Below, piece after piece: positions 58,522-64,000 of a stretch of DNA of 64,000 bases. The stretch lies in NCBI GenBank assembly GCA_010909165.1, contig MU008155.1:1116001-1180000 (forward strand). Direction: 5' to 3'. Both the position numbers and the translations under genes were made by a program. A model generated the notes under the pieces. It had not been told where the DNA came from, did not search any database, and saw only the letters and a program-made list of their open reading frames with translations. Position 1 is the stretch's first letter. Every line of letters begins with the position of its first letter. This stretch comes from Anthoceros angustus (Eukaryota; Streptophyta; Anthocerotopsida; Anthocerotales; Anthocerotaceae).

Positions 58522-60747
58522 ATGGCAGCCATTGATAAGCAGGCAACACCTGCTACCCCAATTGCCGCCTTGGTAGCGTCTTGGCACCTTGCACCTGTAC
58601 CGATGTCTCTCTCCATCGGGGACGCCAGGGTTGTGGTGGGACTCGATTTTGGAACCACCTTTTCTGGATTCGCCTACGCTCACAGGAACGCACCCGACGA
58701 GGTGTTCAAGTTCTACGAATGGCCGGACGCAAGCAAGGGGGGAGGGAGGCCGTATTGCAAGACGCCCACAAGTCTCTACTACGTCCCTCTGGATGCCGCG
58801 GGCGATGCCACTTCCAATCACTACCAGCTCAAAGATTGGGGATGGCCAGCTCTTGTCAGTTACACACAAGATGCACAACGGACTGCCAGAGCTCATCGCC
58901 AGCAGGAGCTGCGTCGAAAGAATTTGGTGGCCGCGGGAGGACAATTGCCGGTCGATGATCATGCGACTGTGGCCCCGGGGCGCTTTGTCACGAAGTTCAA
59001 GCTGTTCTTGGCAGGCAAGGGGAGCACCCGTTGCCCTGGCAGCCTGCCTCACTGTGTTCTGTGCTCTTTCTCACAAAGTGGAGGCTGTTTTGACAGGCAA
59101 CGAAAACGTTTGCAGGAGCGTTGTTGGACCTCTGGCAGCTGATTCCTTGCCTACTGGACTCACCGCTGAAACATGCATCAAGGACTACCTTTGCAAGATA
59201 TCAGCGTTCATCATCGAACACCTTCAAACGCAGTTTGGCACTCAGCTGACCAACAAGCAGGTGAGAAGTTGAGAGTTGTGGTGGAGTGGTTGTCCTGACG
59301 GACGGCCTTTTGCAATAACATACAGTAACTGTGCGTGCAGGTGCAATGGTGCTTGACTGTGCCCACTATCTGGGACAATATTGCAAAGCAGAACATGAGA
59401 GTCTGCGCAGAGAGAGCTGGTTTGGTGGCCGGACCACTTACACCAACAAACATGGTTGCAAGTCCACATCCGCTCCTCATTGTTTTGGAGCCAGAGGCTG
59501 CGTCAGCTTACTGTTGGGAAAAGTGCTCGCATCTGGATTTGAAGCTGAACGACCAATTCCTTGTTGCAGACATTGGGGGAGGTAGAGCTCTGTATGCCTG
59601 AGAGAGTTTCCTCTGGATAGAGATGGGCATCTGTTTTGAATTGCTGTACTGCCTCCAGGACTTGGGTAGACTCACTTTCACAATGGTCCAATGTTTTGCA
59701 GGAACCGTAGACATTGTGCTGCATGCGAAAGCTAGCGACGGGTGTCGGATGAGAGTTAGAGAAGTTCAAGCCAGCAGTGGGGGCCTATGTGGTGGTGCCT
59801 ATGTGGACCAGAATTTCTTCAGGTTTTTGTGCAATGAGATAGGATGCTTGGAGGAGTTTCTCAAGGAAAATGTTTCTATGCTGCTCAGCCTGCAAGCCAA
59901 ATGGCAGACTATCAAGAGCACATTCGATGGCGCCAGGGATGTACTCCATGAGCTAGATGTGCCTGCCAAGCTGGCCAAGGAGTGGGAAAGGTATGATCAG
60001 CGGAATGATGCGGAGCCAAGAGCGCAGGGCTATGACGAAATCCCCTTGTCCACCTCTGACATCAAAAGCGTCTTCGATCCAGTGGTTGATGAGATCATCC
60101 GTCTCATCGATGATAGCATGACACCCGACGTGAGAGTACTCATGGTGGTCGGGGGATTTTCTGCTTCCCCCTACCTCAGGGCCAAGATCAAGGAGAGGTT
60201 CTCTACACGAGTGCAGGAAATCATCAACCCTCCAGAGCCGGGGTGCGCGATTTGCCATGGTGCTGCGCTGATGGGAATCGCTCCAAGCAGTGGAATCATC
60301 TCACGCATTTCACGGAAGACATACGGCGTTCCTGTCACAAGAACGTTCAACCAGATGATAGACCCTATCCACAAATTGAGGGTGGAAGACGGACGAAACC
60401 GGTGCATCGACTTGTTCAGGGCGTTCGTTTACAAAGGCTGGGAGGTTGCCACGGATCATTGCGTTACCGAGCTTTTCTATCCTTGTAGAGATGGGCAGGA
60501 GGAGATAGAAATTCAGGTGTACAGTTGCAGCGCAGATACCACCCCTCAGTTTGTGACGGATGAGGGGGTGGTCTTCGAGGGCCGCTTCACCATGGACATA
60601 ACTGAAGGAATGGAGCTGGAGATGGAGCGAGCGATTAGGGTGTCCATGTTTCTGGGCAGGTCCGCAATTGAAGTGAGAGCTCAGAGGGAGAACTTTGGAG
60701 ATACAACCAGAGTTGAAACACTGGAAGTGCAATTTGAACATGATTGA
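58522..60747 (+). CDS. HSPA12-like heat-shock protein 70 family ATPase
   Basis: Four exons: 58522-59014, 59097-59260, 59341-59581 and 59702-60747 (TGA), giving 647 residues, near the length of animal HSPA12A. Introns are 82 nt (GC-AG: donor GCAAGG, acceptor TTGACAG), 80 nt (GT-AG) and 120 nt (GT-AG). The Hsp70/actin nucleotide-binding motifs are present: phosphate-1 [13 protein letters not shown] (D42-T46), phosphate-2 VADIGGGTVDIV (D296-T301) and adenosine [14 protein letters not shown] (445-458). The substrate-binding half is short and divergent, as in HSPA12 proteins. ATG 58603 (MSLSIGDAR) is an alternative start 27 codons downstream; the earlier one is in frame but has no known motif. Hsp70s bind client proteins under ATP control, and the client here is unknown. 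Decayed paralogs follow immediately, so the gene belongs to a local family. Confidence 0.9.
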
Positions 60748-61225
60748 TTACGTAGCTACTTTTGCTTTCCAGACATAGCTCGAATGCCTTCAAATGAGAA
60801 ACCTTGTTATCTCGAGCTAGCAGGTACTCTGGTAGGAGGCAAATTCACAAACTTGTGAGAGAGACAGGCCAGATTGCATTTACTGGACAGGAGGTGTGAA
60901 CAATCACTCCTGAGTTCCCGATAGCAGATATGAACATAGGTGGGTTGTCATGTTTTCGTTTCTAAACTACCGTGTGGTATATCCATCCATCTGGCCTATG
61001 ATTATAATTAGAGCGATTTCACATCTCGACCTGTCTTTTCTGTCTGGTCAGTGCTCGTCACGGCTTTGCTCCGGGTGGTGACCAACTCGACGGCCCCTCA
61101 TCAGTCACATATGAGTCATACGTGTCTCATGAGGGGCGGTCCCTTACTACCACCAGATGATAAGGGAGCCTCTGGTTTAAACTAGGGCGAACGTACTCAA
61201 ACCATAGGTGTTGGCCAGTGATGTG
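60748..61225. other. Spacer between Hsp70 gene and paralog remnants
   Basis: No coding frame. A near-palindrome (GGCCCCTCAT ... ATGAGGGGCGG) lies around 61093-61140. The left part probably holds the 3' UTR of the intact gene. Confidence 0.5.
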
Positions 61226-61373
61226 AAGGGATTTTCGTCATGGACCTGGATATGGATCGACAGATTTGCGTGTCGATGTATTTCGGCTGGGCGGCAATCG
61301 AAGTTTGGGCGCAAAGGGCGAATTTGGGGGACACAAGTATCGCAGAAACCCTTTTCGTGGATTTTAAGTGCTG
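61226..61373 (+). pseudogene. Hsp70 C-terminal remnant
   Basis: The frame reads FVMDLDMDRQICVSMYFGW, AAIEVWAQRANLGDTSIAET and ends at TGA 61373. It aligns to the last 45 residues of the intact gene ([20 protein letters not shown] ... AQRENFGDT). Nothing upstream of it in the same frame is Hsp70-like. The word AGGTATGCCGTGTGTTTC downstream (61389) recurs at 63731 downstream of the next paralog, which shows segmental tandem duplication. Confidence 0.85.
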
Positions 61374-61785
61374 ATGTCTATCAATGTAGGTATGCCGTGT
61401 GTTTCATAGAATGCCCTCTTGAATCATTTTTCGTAGCGTAACACTGTTGGCAAGTGTTTACAGAGAAAACAGTTTGATCTCCGGAGGGATAAGTGATCCA
61501 ACTTTGCAAGTCTTACTTCATAAGGTGGGGGACCCATGGACAGCAAATATCAGGTGGCGCAACTCTGAAACAGCGAAGACGTTTCCATTATCGGCCCCGA
61601 ATCGTCGTCTGTGGGCATCCAGTTCTTGAGCTCGTTATATTGCGTGGAACTATCACTCCTCCTCTTCTCCACATCCAGCTGTTCTGAATCACATTCCGGA
61701 ATCTGGAAATCCTCTGCCTGAAAACCGCCGAAAACAGTTTCTGAAACATCTTTCTGGTAACAGAATTTGACATCCGAATTTCTTG
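61374..61785. other. No gene recognised
   Basis: Spacer between the Hsp70 C-terminal remnant and the next paralog, with short open frames only. A CCGAAAACAGTTTCTGAAAC stretch near 61726 has no recognised meaning. Confidence 0.4.
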
Positions 61786-63638
61786 TATGCTACAAGGACG
61801 CGGTACAAAAGGCTGCCAGAGCTCGGCGCCTAACTGAGCAACTGAGATGGGAGTGAGTAACACGGGTTCCAGGTTTGCTGCCCTTGGTATCCCGATGGCG
61901 GATGAGGCGGGGTTCTACATCAACAAGTTCAAGCTTCATCTGGCTGGTGAGAACAACGTTAACATTTGCAGCATCGCCGTGGGCCCTCTTACTGCCGACA
62001 CTGCCTGCTGGATTGACTGCAGACAGAATGATAACCGATTAATCACCTTGCTCTAATAGCCGCCATTACCATGAAACATTTTCGGAGGCAGTATGGGGAT
62101 CAGCTGACAGCGGGGGAGGTAAGTTCCCAGTTTCAATCCGTCATCACCAATGGGTGCTTGAATGCCTGAATCCTAACACTGTCCTCACGACATGACCATG
62201 GTCACGACATGGGACACATGCGCAAGTCCAACGGTGCCTCATAATGCCTGCGATTTGGGACGACAAAGACAAGCAGAGGATGAAGGGTTGCGCCCAAAAG
62301 GCTGCCTGTTGGGGTATTCGGACCAAAAGTGTTTGGTCCCAGTACCGCAACAGACATGGACGCAAGTCCGCACCCGCTTCGTATCACCTTGGAGCCGGAG
62401 GCAGCTGCCATGTACTGCTGGGTTAAGGCCAGACACTTAGGAGCTGAAGCTGGATGATCAAATTTCTCATCGCAGATATTGGTGGAGGTAAGTTCCAGGA
62501 CCTGCACTTCCACCGCTACCCAAGATTATTCCCAAATCAGTCCGGTTTATTGTAGAACATGTGACACCTGTTTCAAAACAAATTCCTCCTGACACTTTGG
62601 TTTAGGATACCACGTGCTCTCAAGCTTGAATAGTCTACTTACGCTCCATCCCAAGTTGAAACTGTGGATTGCACGGACAGTGGACATTGTGATCTATGCC
62701 AAAGGCCAGTGTAGACCCTCGAGAGTTGAAAGTAAGAGAAGTACAGGCCAGCTCTGGGGGCTTGTGTGGTGGTATGCAGGGCAGGTGGCAAGAAATCAAG
62801 AGCACATTCGATGGTCATGAAGACGTCGTATATGAGCTGGATTTACCCTCCAGGCTTTCCAGGGAATGGGAGTGGCACGACGAGCTTAACAACGTTAAGC
62901 CTAGGAGCATGGGTTGCGAGGAAATAACTCTGTCGGCAGCTGACATCAAGGGTATATTTGATCCTATTGTCAATGAGATCATCCGTCTCATACAACACGG
63001 TATGACAGCACAAGTGCAAGTCATGATGGTCGTCGGTGGTTCTCGGCCTCCCCAAATATGGATTTGATGTCCAGGATTGAGGAAACATTTGCGACGAGGG
63101 TGCAGAAAATTATCAACCCATCTGAGCCAGGATGTGCAATATTTCATGGTGCTGTTCTGATGAGGCTTGCGCCTACTAGTAGCATTATCTCTAGCATCGC
63201 TGTAAGAGTTACGGAATTAGTGCTCGTCGGGAGTTCCGGCCATCAACAGATACGGCTGACAAACTAATCTTTGTTGATGGGGACGCCATGTGTAAGGATG
63301 TGTTCGGCCTGTATGTTCGGAAAGGAATGGAGATGGGAATTGATCATCGTGAGAGCCACATCTACACTCCAGCTTCTCGTCGCGTGAGGCGGATGAGTAT
63401 TGGAATCTACAGCTGCTGCTCAGACGTGAAGCCGGAATATATCACAGGTGTAGGAATGGCTCGCGAAGGGCGTTTTGTCATGGATATAACCGATGGGCTG
63501 GAATTAGATCTTCTCCCACGGATTCGCGTGTCCATGTATTTTGGCCGGTCGTCCATAGAAGTCCAAGCGCAGAGGGAAAATTTTGGTGACACAGAGCTTG
63601 TGGAATCACTTCACATGCATCTTGATCATGATGTATGA
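61786..63638 (+). pseudogene. Decayed HSPA12-like Hsp70 paralog
   Basis: Pieces align in order to the intact gene: DAVQKAARARRLTEQLRW (61793), GFYINKFKLHLAGENN and VGPLTAD (61905-62000), FRRQYGDQLTAGE (about 62080-62118), an intron beginning GTAAGT, then MPAIWDDKDKQRMKGCAQKA (62244) and LEPEAAAMYC in another frame. Next come TVDIVIYAKG (62680), [14 protein letters not shown] (62717) and ADIKGIFDPIVNEIIRLI, then SRIEETFATRVQKIINPSEP (63067), ending with RIRVSMYFGRSSIEVQAQRE to TGA 63638. At least five frameshifts, loss of the first ATPase exon and a deletion of about 35 codons after GGLCGG make it a pseudogene. The GC-AG intron position of the intact gene has no intron here. Confidence 0.9.
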
Positions 63639-64000
63639 AATGGTGTTCCGCGTGTCAAGTGAGAATGCTCCCGAGATGCACCATGCACCGGTGATCCTCT
63701 TCGAAACGAAACTTACTTTGCAGAGTCTATGTAGGTATGCCGTGTGTTTCGGCCTCGAGATGTAGCATCCAGTGATGCCTGGTTCAGACAGCGAACTTTT
63801 CAGCTTCTACGCGCTTGCCATTCAACGGCCATCTTTGCTACTGCAGGATGAAGAGAATGAGCTGCGGGAATTGTGTACCCTAATACGAATTGGCCGTAAA
63901 ACCCTCACTCTGTTTGATGCCAGGTGTAACTTGTAACGCATTCCTACGCTCGCCGTGAAAGGGTTCACAATTATTCTCACACTCCTCACGGTCAGTGTGA
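63639..64000. other. 3' flank of the Hsp70 paralog
   Basis: This stretch shares the AGGTATGCCGTGTGTTTC word with the flank of the remnant at 61389. No further gene is seen before the window ends. Confidence 0.5.

Noticed and set aside
1-64000. Search by eye for tRNA, rRNA, CRISPR and bacterial-type operons
   Set aside because: No tRNA-like cloverleaf with A and B boxes, no rRNA sequence, and no regular repeat-spacer array was found. The tandem arrays present lack CRISPR spacing.

Overview
The window looks like nuclear DNA from an early-diverging land plant. Support: a complete spliced YUCCA-type flavin monooxygenase with very short introns (about 121, 214 and 86 nt), an intron-bearing HSPA12-like Hsp70, remnants of a bicupin (11S-globulin-like) gene, and plant-type Ty1/Copia elements primed by initiator tRNA-Met. 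Introns near 80-210 nt would fit a lycophyte such as Selaginella; this is inference and a bryophyte is not excluded. There is no bacterial operon, rRNA, tRNA or CRISPR signal.

Layout. 1-13 kb: GC-rich DNA without a recognisable intact gene, full of tandem duplications (326 bp, about 155 bp, about 1.95 kb), then LTR debris. 13.4-15.5 kb: a rearranged block of Hsp70 and cupin fragments with a long fold-back hairpin. 16.1-17.8 kb: the YUCCA gene (minus strand), the clearest host gene. 18-20.6 kb: intergenic, with an AT-rich island. 20.7-22.5 kb: an unrecognised two-exon coiled-coil/Cys-rich gene. 23.0-50.1 kb: one nested transposon stack. 50.5-56.0 kb: further Copia and LINE debris and two tandem or palindromic arrays. 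56.8-58.5 kb: the partner of the 13.4-15.5 kb block, mostly inverted. 58.5-60.7 kb: an intact HSPA12-like Hsp70 gene, followed to the window end by decayed tandem paralogs.

The nested stack can be ordered from target-site duplications (TSDs). Copia A (minus) was split by Copia C (plus, 24771-49834, TSD CCATT). Copia C then received Copia B in its gag (minus, 26122-32097, TSD TACTC) and an 11.56-kb terminal-inverted-repeat DNA transposon in its 3' LTR (38190-49749, TSD AACA). Removing the insertions restores a 7.5-kb Copia C with two 166-bp LTRs that differ at only three sites.

The most interesting object is the 11.56-kb DNA transposon. It carries a DUF7869-type putative transposase gene (plus strand, frameshifted), a divergent multi-exon gene of unknown function (minus strand) with a GC-palindromic minisatellite inside a probable intron, and a 1.5-kb tandem duplication between them. 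Other notable signals are the unusual LTR ends of Copia B, an antisense ORF in the 3' tail of Copia C, and a seven-copy array of an 18-bp GC palindrome near 54 kb.
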